Shown: in pieces, positions 18,829 through 27,800 of the stretch
Position numbering within the stretch: the first letter of the stretch is position 1
Layout: the number at the start of each line of letters is the position of its first letter
Origin: Pseudomonas beijingensis
Lineage (GTDB): Bacteria > Pseudomonadota > Gammaproteobacteria > Pseudomonadales > Pseudomonadaceae
DNA: 64,000 bases
Direction of reading: 5' to 3'
Assembly (NCBI RefSeq): GCF_030687295.1
Contig: NZ_CP117425.1
Location: 4,654,001-4,718,000, forward strand
The notes under the pieces: model-generated
The model's database searches: none
What the model saw: only the letters and a program-made list of their open reading frames with translations
Told to the model about the DNA's origin: nothing
Translations under genes and position numbers: made by a program

Positions 18829-19006
18829 AAATGCCCATACCTTTTGCTGGGGTCAATCACGCTAAAGCGCCTGCGCAACATACCCACGTATGGTATCGAA
18901 CGCGGTCCGGCGCGATGCAGACTCATTCTCCAGGCGATCCCTACTCTCTCATGTCGAGCGAGGCGGCTTTCGCCAAGTCCCTGAGCCAAGCCATCGGAGA
19001 ACGACC

Positions 19007-19960
19007 ATGACCACCCATTTGAACACCCCTGCTGCAAAGGACGGAATGCATCCGGATTCAAACATGAACGTGCACGCGACTGCGTACGAGGAGTTGGTCC
19101 CTTCGCGTTATGCGCTGAAGATTGGTGAGATCGACGTGCTGGTGGTCAGCGATGGGGTATTGCCGCTGCCGACCTCGACGATGTCCACCAATGCCGACCC
19201 AGCCGCCCGCGCGGCTTGGTTCAAGGACATGTTCCTGGGCCCGGACGCCTTCGATTGGGCGCTGAACGTGCTGGTGGTGCGCAGCGGCGAACAAACCATA
19301 CTGGTGGATGCCGGGCTTGGCGGCCAGTTCCCCGGTTTCCCACGGGCCGGGCAGTTCCCCAAGCGCCTGGCTGCCGCCGGTATCGATCTCGCCTCGGTGA
19401 CCGACGTGGTGATTACCCACATGCACATGGACCACATTGGCGGGCTGCTGGTCGATGAGGTGAAGCACCGGCTGCGTCCGGACGTACGGATCCATGTCGC
19501 GGCGATCGAGGTAGCGTTTTGGGCGGCGCCGGATTTCTCCCACACCGTCATGCCCTCGCCGGTACCGGACGTGCTGCGCGCCACCGCCGAGCAATTCATG
19601 CACGAGTACCACGACAAACTGTGCACATTCGAGGAAACCTACGAGGTCGCGCCGGGCGTGGTCGTCAAGCGCACCGGCGGCCATACCCCGGGGCACAGCG
19701 TGGTCCACGTGACCTGCGGCGAGGAGCGGTTGACGTTCGCCGGCGATGCCTTGTTCCCGGTCGCCTTCGACCACCCCGACTGGCACAACGGCTTTGAACA
19801 TGACCCTGAAGAATCGGTCCGCGTTCGGGTCCGCCTGATGCAAGAAGCGGCGGCGTCCGGTGAGCTGCTGGTCGCCACTCACCTGCCGTTCCCCTCCGTT
19901 GGCCGAGTGGCGGTCGACGGTGACGCCTTTCGCTGGGTTGCGGCCTATTGGGACTACTGA
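19007..19960 (+). CDS. Metallo-beta-lactamase-fold hydrolase
   Basis: A 317-residue MBL-fold protein with the zinc-binding HMHMDH motif (about residue 139), a second metal His in GGHTPGHSVVH, the bridging Asp in FAGDALFP, and a last His in ATHLPFPS. This arrangement is shared by lactonases and other hydrolases of the AiiA/AttM-like group; the substrate cannot be read from the sequence. ATG 19007 follows GGAGA at 18995-18999; the open frame continues further upstream without a better start. There is no signal peptide in the first residues (MTTHLNTPAAKDG). It converges with the Dab aminotransferase gene. I see no clear link to siderophore or T6SS function. Confidence 0.85.
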   Translation: MTTHLNTPAAKDGMHPDSNMNVHATAYEELVPSRYALKIGEIDVLVVSDGVLPLPTSTMSTNADPAARAAWFKDMFLGPDAFDWALNVLVVRSGEQTILVDAGLGGQFPGFPRAGQFPKRLAAAGIDLASVTDVVITHMHMDHIGGLLVDEVKHRLRPDVRIHVAAIEVAFWAAPDFSHTVMPSPVPDVLRATAEQFMHEYHDKLCTFEETYEVAPGVVVKRTGGHTPGHSVVHVTCGEERLTFAGDALFPVAFDHPDWHNGFEHDPEESVRVRVRLMQEAAASGELLVATHLPFPSVGRVAVDGDAFRWVAAYWDY

Positions 19961-19978
19961 TTACGCTTCGAGGCGGGG

Positions 19979-20001
19979 CCAGCGTCCAAACCGGACGCCG
20001 G
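19979..20001. terminator. Hairpin between convergent genes
   Basis: The arms GCGTCC (19982-19987) and GGACGC (19993-19998) pair around an AAACC loop, and CC/GG pairs flank them after one mismatch. The hairpin sits in the 55-bp gap between two converging stops (19960 and 20016). No T-run follows on either strand, so it may be a weak bidirectional terminator. Confidence 0.4.
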
Positions 20002-20015
20002 TCCTAACCCGATGA

Positions 20016-21437
20016 TCAGCGTGCGGGCCGCTCGTTGATCGTGCTCGCGGCCTGGAACAGGATTTTCCCGACGAAATCGATTTCCTGCTCGGTGATGATC
20101 AACGGCGGCAGGAAGCGCACGGTCGCGCCGTGGCGGCCGCCCAGTTCAACGATCAGTCCGTGCTTCAAGCACGCCTGTTGGAAAGCCTTGGCCCGGGCCG
20201 TGTCCACCGGCGGATGACCCTGTACATCAGGGGTGCCCTGCGGGTCGACGATTTCCATGCCGAGCATCAGGCCACGTCCACGCACATCGCCGATCCAGGC
20301 GAACTCGTTTTGCAGTGCCTGCAATTGCTTTTGCAGGTGAGCCCCCACCGTTTCGGCGTGCTGGACCAAGCCTTGATCGCGGATGAAGCGCAAGGTCGCG
20401 GTACCCGCCGCCATCGCCAACTGATTGCCACGGAACGTGCCGGCGTGGGCACCCGGCTGCCAGACGTCCAGCGACTCGTGGTAGACCATCACCGACAGCG
20501 GCAACCCGCCGCCAATGGCTTTGGACAGGGTGATGACATCCGGGGTGATGCCCGATTGCTCGAAGCCGAACATCCGGCCGCTGCGGGCAATGCCGCACTG
20601 GATCTCGTCGACGATCAGCGGAATGCTGTGGGCCTGGGTCAACCGGCGCAGCTCCTGCAGCCAACGGTCCGGCGCGGCAATCACTCCGCCCTCGCCCTGG
20701 ATCGGCTCCAGGATCATCGCCGCCGGTGCGGTCACCCCGCTTTCCGGGTCGTTGAGCAAATGTTCGAGGTAACGCACGTTCAACGTGACCGCTTGATCGC
20801 CGGCCACCCCGAACGGGCAACGATAATCGTGAGGGAACGGCAGGCGCTGTACCCCGGGCATCAACGCGCCCAGGGCATTTTTCGGCGACAGGTTGCCGCT
20901 GATGGCCAGCGTGCCCAAGGTCATCCCGTGATAGGCCCCTTCGAACGCCAGGACCGAATGCCGCCCGGTGGCGGTACGGGTCAACTTGAGCGCGGCCTCG
21001 ACCGCATCAGCCCCACTCGGGCCGCAGAATTGAATGCGCGCGTGACGAGCGAACTCGCTGGGCAGGCACGCGAAAATTTCCTGGACGAATGCGTCCTTCA
21101 CAGGTGTCATGAGGTCCAGGGTATGCATCGGCACACCGGCCGCCATGACCTGGGTGATGGCTTCGACGATCACCGGGTGGTTGTGCCCCAGGGCCAGGGT
21201 TCCAGCACCGGCCAGGCAATCGACGAACACTTGCCCTCGGCTGTCCTGCACATAAATGCCATGGGCCCTTTCAAGCACCAGAGGAATGCGTCGCGGGTAA
21301 CTGCGGGCGTTGGACTCCTGCTGTTGCTGACGCTCCAGCAGCGGCGTCGAGTCGAGGCAGTAGGGGCTCGACAGACCGGTGTGCAACAGGCGTAGCTGTT
21401 GCGCGCCACCTGCTGTGACATTCGAAAAAGCACTCAT
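20016..21437 (-). CDS. Diaminobutyrate-2-oxoglutarate aminotransferase (PvdH/Dat type)
   Basis: A class III PLP-dependent aminotransferase of 473 residues. It makes L-2,4-diaminobutyrate from aspartate semialdehyde with glutamate as amino donor. Family features are LAGAGTLALGHNHP, FCGPSGADAVEAALKL (PLP phosphate site), the LIVDEIQCGIARSG segment with the cofactor-binding Asp, and the Schiff-base Lys in ITLSKAIGGGLP (about 306). The start MSAFSN at 21437 follows GGAGG, which lies inside the palindrome CCTCCATGGAGG (21443-21454). An in-frame ATG at 21449 is inside the same palindrome. Two NRPS modules of this cluster read as Dab-specific, so the enzyme most likely feeds them. It lies downstream of the receptor gene and on the same strand. 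Confidence 0.92.
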   Translation of the reverse strand: MSAFSNVTAGGAQQLRLLHTGLSSPYCLDSTPLLERQQQQESNARSYPRRIPLVLERAHGIYVQDSRGQVFVDCLAGAGTLALGHNHPVIVEAITQVMAAGVPMHTLDLMTPVKDAFVQEIFACLPSEFARHARIQFCGPSGADAVEAALKLTRTATGRHSVLAFEGAYHGMTLGTLAISGNLSPKNALGALMPGVQRLPFPHDYRCPFGVAGDQAVTLNVRYLEHLLNDPESGVTAPAAMILEPIQGEGGVIAAPDRWLQELRRLTQAHSIPLIVDEIQCGIARSGRMFGFEQSGITPDVITLSKAIGGGLPLSVMVYHESLDVWQPGAHAGTFRGNQLAMAAGTATLRFIRDQGLVQHAETVGAHLQKQLQALQNEFAWIGDVRGRGLMLGMEIVDPQGTPDVQGHPPVDTARAKAFQQACLKHGLIVELGGRHGATVRFLPPLIITEQEIDFVGKILFQAASTINERPAR

Positions 21438-21511
21438 GATTTCCTCCATGGAGGCTGGGTTTGGAAGGGAACGAACAGCCTGGAAACAAACATCCGAAAT
21501 GTTGCAGGACA

Positions 21512-21538
21512 GGCGCGGGGAGATTGCCTCCCCGCGCC
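21512..21538 (-). terminator. Strong GC hairpin between receptor and aminotransferase genes
   Basis: Perfect 11-bp arms (21512-21522 and 21528-21538; GGCGCGGGGAG and its complement) with a 5-base loop begin 8 bp after the receptor stop. There is no U-tract, so it may be a partial terminator or an mRNA-stabilising stem that sets the ratio of receptor to downstream aminotransferase. Confidence 0.5.
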
Positions 21539-21545
21539 CATGGGT

Positions 21546-23609
21546 TTACATGTCGTAGCGCAGGATCATCCCCACCGTGCGCGGTGCGCCAACGTCGATG
21601 ATGTCGTCGTTGCGGTTGTTGGTGACGTATTCCTTGTCGAACGCGTTCTTCACGTAGGCGGATACCGCGACGTTCTTGGTGACTTTGTACTCGGTGTTGA
21701 AATTCACCAGCACATAGGCGTCGCTCTTACGTTCACCAGTGACTTTGCCGCTTGCGTCGAACTCGTACTCCGAAGGCGCGGTGCTCTGATAGACAATGTC
21801 CGTGCCGAAGATCAGGCGATCGTCGAAGCGATAGACACCACCCACCGAGGCCTTGTATTTAGGCGCGTAGAGGAACGCCTCGCCGCTTCTGTCCTGACCA
21901 TTGTCAGCAACGAAATCCTTGTATTTGCTATCGGTAATGGCGCCACCGACATTCAGGGTCAGCTGTTCGGTGATGTCTTTTTCGACGAAGACTTCCAGGC
22001 CCTTGATGTCACTGCGACCAGCGTTGTAGATATCAATGACGTTGCTACCGGCTTGGCGCACGCTGACCTGCTGATCTTTCCAATCCGTGTAATACAGGTT
22101 GGCGCGAGTACGCAGGGTCTTGTCGAAGAACGAACCACGATAGGACAGCTCGTAGTTGGTGGTGTATTCCGGGTCGTAGGCTTGGTGACCGCTACCGGAA
22201 CGCAGGTTGACACCGCCACCGCGATAGCCCTTCTGCACCGTGAAACCGAGGTACTGGTCCGTTGCCAGTTCGTAGTCGATGCCGAGCTTCGGCAGTACGG
22301 CATCAAACGACTTTTTGATTTTCTCAGGAACGAAGCGGCCGTCTGCCTCAATGTCGGTATCGTTGGTCTCGTGGTCGTAACGCAGGCCGGTGATCAACGT
22401 CCAACGCGGCGCGAACGTCCAGTTGACTTCACCGAACACCGCCTTGTTTTCAATCTTGGTATCACCTTTGACGGTACGAACCAGCACGTCATCGAACAAC
22501 AACCGGTCGTGGAAGGCGTTGGTGTTATGGCCATAGTAGGCACCGACGAAACTCTTCACCGTGTCCGAGTCGTAATTCAGACGCAACTCCTGACTGAACA
22601 GGTTACCGTCCTGCTTACGCAGAACGACCTCGTTGTCCACCGCTGTCTGGTCAAAGTCCAAACGGTTGCTGTAGTCCGTGCTGGTATTGGCGGTCATGCT
22701 CGTCAGCGACCAGGCATCGTTCAGGCGGTAATCCACCTTGGCGCTGAGGGTGTCCTGCTTGAGGTTGTCGAAGGCCTCGGTATTGGACGCGATGTCGTAA
22801 TAGCTCGGCTTGCCATCGGCGCCGCGCATCGTCGAGCGGTCACCCTGGCGATGTTCGTTATGGGCATAAGTCAGCAAGACGTCAGTGTCGTCATTGGGCA
22901 GGATCAGCAATTTACCGCGGGCGTTGCTGGTGCGATGCGGGTTGGCGTCTTTATCGAGCGTGGTGTTGCGGATGTAGCCGTCACCGTCGGAATAATCCAC
23001 GGCGATACGACCGGCGATCTTGTCATCCACAATGGCCCCGCCACCGGCCACGGCCGCGCCGTGTTCACCGTAGTTGCCCACGTTGGTCTGCGCCGAGAAG
23101 CTCGGTTCGAACGTTGGGTTCTTGGTTCGGATAACCACCGCGCCGGCCAGGGAGTTACGGCCTTGGGTGGTGGATTGCGGGCCCAGGAAAACCTCGACCT
23201 GCTCGGCATCCCAGAGCGGGACCGGGCTGAGGGTCAGCGCGCGGTTCGGCTGCACGGCACCGTCGACATACACCGACACCGCACCGTTGAGGGCCGCCGG
23301 GCCCTGGTCGTCGAAACCGGACACCGGCACGCCACGGATACCCCAGTTCTCATTGCCGGCCTGGCTATAGACGCCGGGCGTGCGGGCAAACACATCCACC
23401 AGGTCCTTGTCGCCGTGCTCACGCAGGTTCTTGTCGGTGACGACCACGACGCTGGACTGGGTCTTATCAAGGGTACGGTCGATCTTTTCACCGGTTACGG
23501 TGATTGGAGCGATCTCCATCTTGCCGGCTTCTTCAGCCGCCCAAGCACCGTTGCTCAGGCCGATGGCCGACCCTACAGCCAACGCAATTGTGTTCTTTTT
23601 GAAATTCAC
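21546..23609 (-). CDS. TonB-dependent outer-membrane siderophore receptor
   Basis: A 687-residue outer-membrane receptor. The signal peptide (MNFKKNTIALAVGSAIGLSNGAWA, cut near residue 24) is followed by a TonB box-like segment (APITVTGEK), a plug domain (about 45-155; SSVVVVTDKNLREHGDKDL, GIRGVPVSGFDDQ, VEVFLGPQSTTQGRNSLAGA) and a 22-strand-type barrel ending VGMILRYDM. It lacks the N-terminal signalling extension of FpvA-like transducers, so it should not itself drive an anti-sigma/ECF switch. It is transcribed divergently from the siderophore operon, with a Fur box-like site between. Import of the cluster's own lipopeptide siderophore is the natural reading. Confidence 0.92.
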   Translation of the reverse strand: MNFKKNTIALAVGSAIGLSNGAWAAEEAGKMEIAPITVTGEKIDRTLDKTQSSVVVVTDKNLREHGDKDLVDVFARTPGVYSQAGNENWGIRGVPVSGFDDQGPAALNGAVSVYVDGAVQPNRALTLSPVPLWDAEQVEVFLGPQSTTQGRNSLAGAVVIRTKNPTFEPSFSAQTNVGNYGEHGAAVAGGGAIVDDKIAGRIAVDYSDGDGYIRNTTLDKDANPHRTSNARGKLLILPNDDTDVLLTYAHNEHRQGDRSTMRGADGKPSYYDIASNTEAFDNLKQDTLSAKVDYRLNDAWSLTSMTANTSTDYSNRLDFDQTAVDNEVVLRKQDGNLFSQELRLNYDSDTVKSFVGAYYGHNTNAFHDRLLFDDVLVRTVKGDTKIENKAVFGEVNWTFAPRWTLITGLRYDHETNDTDIEADGRFVPEKIKKSFDAVLPKLGIDYELATDQYLGFTVQKGYRGGGVNLRSGSGHQAYDPEYTTNYELSYRGSFFDKTLRTRANLYYTDWKDQQVSVRQAGSNVIDIYNAGRSDIKGLEVFVEKDITEQLTLNVGGAITDSKYKDFVADNGQDRSGEAFLYAPKYKASVGGVYRFDDRLIFGTDIVYQSTAPSEYEFDASGKVTGERKSDAYVLVNFNTEYKVTKNVAVSAYVKNAFDKEYVTNNRNDDIIDVGAPRTVGMILRYDM

Positions 23610-23711
23610 GCCCCGCTCCCCTGCGACAGATATTTTTGGTTTTTTGAGCTGGCCGAAGGCTGTTTGGCGCCAGCGGAGCGGAGTCTAATCCAAAAAAAAA
23701 ATTAAATAAAT

Positions 23712-23730
23712 AGTATTGATAATCCATCTC
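23712..23730. promoter_or_regulatory. Candidate Fur box in the divergent receptor/siderophore promoter
   Basis: AGTATTGATAATCCATCTC matches the 19-bp Fur consensus GATAATGATAATCATTATC at 13 positions by my alignment, including an unbroken TGATAATC core. It lies 103 bp upstream of the receptor start and 127 bp upstream of the first hydroxylase gene, in the 247-bp gap 23610-23856, next to an A/T-rich stretch. Iron-repressed expression in both directions is the expected effect. Confidence 0.5.
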
Positions 23731-23856
23731 ATTTGTACCTAGTATGTCGTCTTGTATTGCCTTACATACATTACAGACGAGTCCTACATCGCTGACCGCT
23801 GCCTTGCTTTCATGGTCGTGTGACTGGTCGAAGACGCTATAAGAGGATGCACAAGG

Positions 23857-24834
23857 ATGACCTCAATCGAACACCTGAACGGGCGTTCCGAGCTTTTTTC
23901 AATGGCGCCCACGGATGCAAGCGCCCAATCGCTACCCGTGCTGGTGCAGGGGACGTCGGGACAGTCGATCCACGACCTGGACGCTTCGATTCGCGACAGC
24001 CTGGCCCAGGTCCTGACTACGGTGGGCGGTGTGTTGTTCCGTGGCTTCACCGTCGCCACCCCCATCGACTTCAAGCGCTTCGCCGCCAGCTTCGGCGCGC
24101 CGCTGGCCAGCTACGAATTCGGCTCCACGCCGCGCAGCAAAGTCTTCGCCGGGGTCTATAGCTCCACCGAGTACCCGGCCCATCAATTCATTCCGCTGCA
24201 CAACGAACAGGCCTACACCCGCCCCTGGCCTTCGCGCATCTGGTTCCACTGCATCAAGGCCAGCGAAACCGGCGGCGAGACCCCGATTGCCGACAGCCGC
24301 CTGATCTACCAGCGCATGCCTGCCGAGATCCGCGAGCTGTTTGCCAGCCGCGAGCTGCTTTATGTACGCAACTACAGCGGCGCCCTGGACCTGCCCTGGG
24401 AAAAAGTCTTCAACACTCAGGACCGTGCCGAGGTCGAACGCTACTGCCAGGACAACGACATCGAGTGGGAATGGAAAGCCGATGGCGACCTGCGCACCCG
24501 CCAGCGTTGCGCCGCCGTGCAGCAGCATCCCGAAACCGGTGAGTGGGTCTGGTTCAACCAGGCGCACCTGTTCCATGTCTCGGCCATCGAACCCAGCGTA
24601 CGCGCCAGCCTGCTGGCGGCGGTGGGCGAAGAGAACCTGCCGCGCCATGTCTATTTCGGCGACGGCTCGCCGATTGCCGACGACATGCTCGACACCGTGC
24701 GCGAGGTCTACCGCGAGACGGCCATCAGTTTTCCCTGGCAGCCCGGCGATATCCTGATGCTCGACAACCGACTGGTGGCACACGGTCGCAATCCTTTCAC
24801 CGGTGACCGCAAAGTCATCGTGGCCATGGCGTGA
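23857..24834 (+). CDS. Stand-alone Fe(II)/2-oxoglutarate aspartyl beta-hydroxylase (SyrP/TauD family)
   Basis: A 325-residue TauD/SyrP-like dioxygenase that should hydroxylate the beta carbon of an amino acid held on an NRPS carrier domain. It has the GGVLFRGF opening, the metal HxE motif in PLHNEQAY (about residue 95), an ASETGGETPIADSR segment, and the distal His/Arg in LVAHGRNPF. Several NRPS siderophore clusters pair free hydroxylases of this kind with a C-like 'interface' domain. Two such domains exist here. Since the other free hydroxylase lies next to the His-type module, I assign this one to the final Asp module (56793-60629). First gene of the rightward operon; 7 bp separate it from the next gene. 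Confidence 0.85.
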   Translation: MTSIEHLNGRSELFSMAPTDASAQSLPVLVQGTSGQSIHDLDASIRDSLAQVLTTVGGVLFRGFTVATPIDFKRFAASFGAPLASYEFGSTPRSKVFAGVYSSTEYPAHQFIPLHNEQAYTRPWPSRIWFHCIKASETGGETPIADSRLIYQRMPAEIRELFASRELLYVRNYSGALDLPWEKVFNTQDRAEVERYCQDNDIEWEWKADGDLRTRQRCAAVQQHPETGEWVWFNQAHLFHVSAIEPSVRASLLAAVGEENLPRHVYFGDGSPIADDMLDTVREVYRETAISFPWQPGDILMLDNRLVAHGRNPFTGDRKVIVAMA

Positions 24835-24841
24835 ATTGCAC

Positions 24842-27800
24842 ATGTTTTCTTTCGAACACTGGATCGACGTGCTGGAAGCCAACGCCCAGCACTTCCCTCA
24901 GCGTGCCGCCCTGCATTTTCTACCGGACGGCGTAGAGATCGGCGAAACCCTGACTTTTGCCCAACTGCACGAGCAATCCCGTTCGCTGGCGGCCGCGTTG
25001 CAAGCGCGTTATGCCCCGGGTGATCGGGTGCTGTTGATGCTGCCCAGCAGCCTCGACTACGCCCGCGCCTTCTGTGCCTGCTTGTACGCGGGCCTGATCG
25101 CGGTGCCATTGTTTCCGCCACCGTCGCGCAAGCCGCGCCACCTCGACCGCGTCCGCAACGTGGTGGTGGATGCCGAACCGGCGCTGATTTTCGCCCCGGC
25201 GGATTATCGCGAAGGTTTGCTGGAACTGGTGGAGGGCCGGGTCGATGTGCTGACCGTCCAGGACCTGGGCACGCCACCGGCAAGCCAGTGGCAGCGTCCG
25301 GCCATCGATGGTTCAACGGTGGCCTTCCTGCAATACACCTCGGGCTCTACCGGCTCGCCAAAAGGCGTCGAGGTGCGTCAGCGCAACCTGATCGCCAACG
25401 TCGAACTGATGCGCCAGGCCTACGCCTTCGACGAGCACGGCGCCATGGTCAACTGGCTGCCGCTGTACCACGACATGGGCCTGATCGGCGGTATGCTGGC
25501 CCCGCTCTACAGCGGCATGCCGTGCTACCTGATGGCCTCCCAGACCTTCGTCAATGCGCCGTCGACCTGGTTGCAAGCGTTGAGTCGCTACCGCGCCACC
25601 GCCAGTTTCGCTCCCAACTTCGCCTATGCCCTGTGCAACCGCGTGGTCAGCGACAACCTGATCGCGCAGCTCGACCTGAGCGCCTGGAAACACGCCATCA
25701 ACGGCGCCGAACCGATCCACCCCGGCACCCTGGAAGCCTTCGCCCAGCGCTTTGCCGCCTGTGGCCTGAACCCGTTGGCCATCAGCCCCGGTTATGGCCA
25801 GGCCGAAGCGACCCTGTGTGTCAGCGCCACACCGGCCGACGCGCTGCCGGTGGTGCTGCGCCTGGACAAGGCCGTGCTGGAAACCGGCCGCGTGGCGCTG
25901 GCGGCGACCGATGCCGCCGCCGTGGAGTTCGTCGCCTGTGGTTACCCGCAAGCCTTGCACAGCATCGCCATCGTCGACCCACAGACCTTCGAGCAATGCG
26001 CCGCCGATCGCATCGGCGAAGTCTGGCTCAAAGGCCCGAGCAACGCCGAATCCTACTGGAAGAATCCCGAGGCCACTCGCGAAGCCTTTGAAGCCCGGAT
26101 TGCCGGTTCATCGGAACATTACCTGCGCTCCGGCGACCTGGGCTTCATGCACCAAGGCCAGGTCGTCATCTGCGGACGGCTCAAGGACCTGTTGATTCTC
26201 AATGGGCGAAACCTCTACCCCCACGACATCGAATTCGCCATTACCGACGCCGAGCCGGGCATCCGCACCGGGCGCATCGCCGCCTTCTCGGAAATGGACC
26301 CGGCACTGGGCCGCGAGAAGCTGGTGATTGTCGCCGAGCCGCAACGCAAGTTCGTCGACCCGGCGCATCACCCGGCGCTGTTCGCCTCGATGCAAAACGC
26401 CGTGCGCGAAGCCGCCGACTGCGGCATCGACCAGATCGTGCTGGTGCAAGCCGGCACCATCCCGATGACCACCAGCGGCAAGATCGCCCGTCAAGGTGCA
26501 CGCAAACAGCTCGCCGCAGGCACGTTGAGCATCATCGCCCAGAGCGGTGGAACGCTCGCCTCGAACGGCGAAGCCCTTGACCTTGCCGAGTTCAAGCACC
26601 TGGCGACCGAAAAGTCGCAACAGGCCCAAGCCGCCTGCCGCCAATGGCTGGAACAGACGCTGCGCGAGGTCAACCCGTATTTTTCCGCCGACTTCGACCT
26701 CAGCCTGATCGGCCAGGGCCTGGATTCCATCGGCGTGGCCGACTTTGCCGCGCGCCTGCACAAGGACCTGGGCTGGAACCTCGATACCCAAAGCCTGTTC
26801 GGGGACACCACCCTCGGGCAATGGGCACTGGCCCTGCAAAGCTTCCTGAATGAGGCGGTGCCGACGGCCGAGGCTTCGACCGAGCAGGCCAACCTCAGCC
26901 AGGGGCATCAATCGTTCGCCCAGCGTCGCCTGTGGTTCCTGCGCCAACTGAACCCGGACGACACCCGTCATAACCTGGTGCTGCACCTGCGCCTGCAAGG
27001 TCCGCTGGACATCGAGACGCTGACCCTGCGGTTAAACACGCTGGTCGAGCGGCATGGCGTGTTGCGCACGGTGTACCGCGATGGTGTCGATGGCCCGCAA
27101 CAACAGGTATTGCCGGCCACAGCGGTAGCGCTGGTCCATCATGATTTGCGTGAGCACAATGAAGCCCAGCAACAACAAGCGCTGAGCCAACGCTTGGCCG
27201 ACGAACACGCCACCCCGGTCGATCTGCAAGCCGGCCCGCTGCTGCGGGCACAGTTGCTCAGTCGCCATGACCAACAGCATGACCTGCTGCTGACCCTGCA
27301 CCACATCGCCTTCGACGGGCGCTCGGCGCAACTATTGTTGGCGGAACTGGCGGGGTCGGCGGACGCCGCGCTCCCAGGGCAATACCTCGACTTCGCTCAA
27401 TGGGAAGCCCGGCACTGGAGCGAACAGCAGATCGCCACCGAGCAGGACTTCTGGCACGGACACCTGGCCGGCCTGCCCCAAACCTTGGAACTGGGTGGCA
27501 GCGGCCAGGCCCCGGGCGAGCACAGCCTGGACTTCAACGTGCCCCAGGCCAGCTGCGAACAGTTGGCAGCGCTGGCCCGCGAGCAAGGCATGACCTTGTT
27601 CATGCTGTTGCTGGCCAGTTACCAACTGGTGCTCAAGCAACTGGGCGGCCAGCAGCAGTTCCTGCTGGGTACCGACGTCAGCGGCCGGCCACTGGCAGAG
27701 CACAACGACGTCATCGGTTTCTTCGTCAACCAGTTGACCCTGCGCTGCGACCTGCGCGGCGAACCGACCCTGGCTGGTTTCCTGGAGCGGGTTCGCGATG

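Noticed and set aside
18890..19006. Upstream start for the MBL-fold hydrolase
   Set aside because: The extension (MVSNAVRRDADSF...) looks non-coding, and ATG 19007 has a ribosome site.
21399..23705. 768-codon plus-strand open frame opposite the receptor
   Set aside because: The minus frame encodes a complete TonB-dependent receptor with signal peptide, plug and barrel; the plus frame is its shadow.
23702..23749. PvdS-type (iron-starvation box) promoter in the receptor/operon gap
   Set aside because: TAAAT and CGT motifs are present but about 40 bp apart, not the spacing needed for a -35/-10 pair.
24803..24841. Upstream start for the acyl-AMP ligase protein
   Set aside because: It would overlap the end of the hydroxylase gene; ATG 24842 begins the usual N-terminus.
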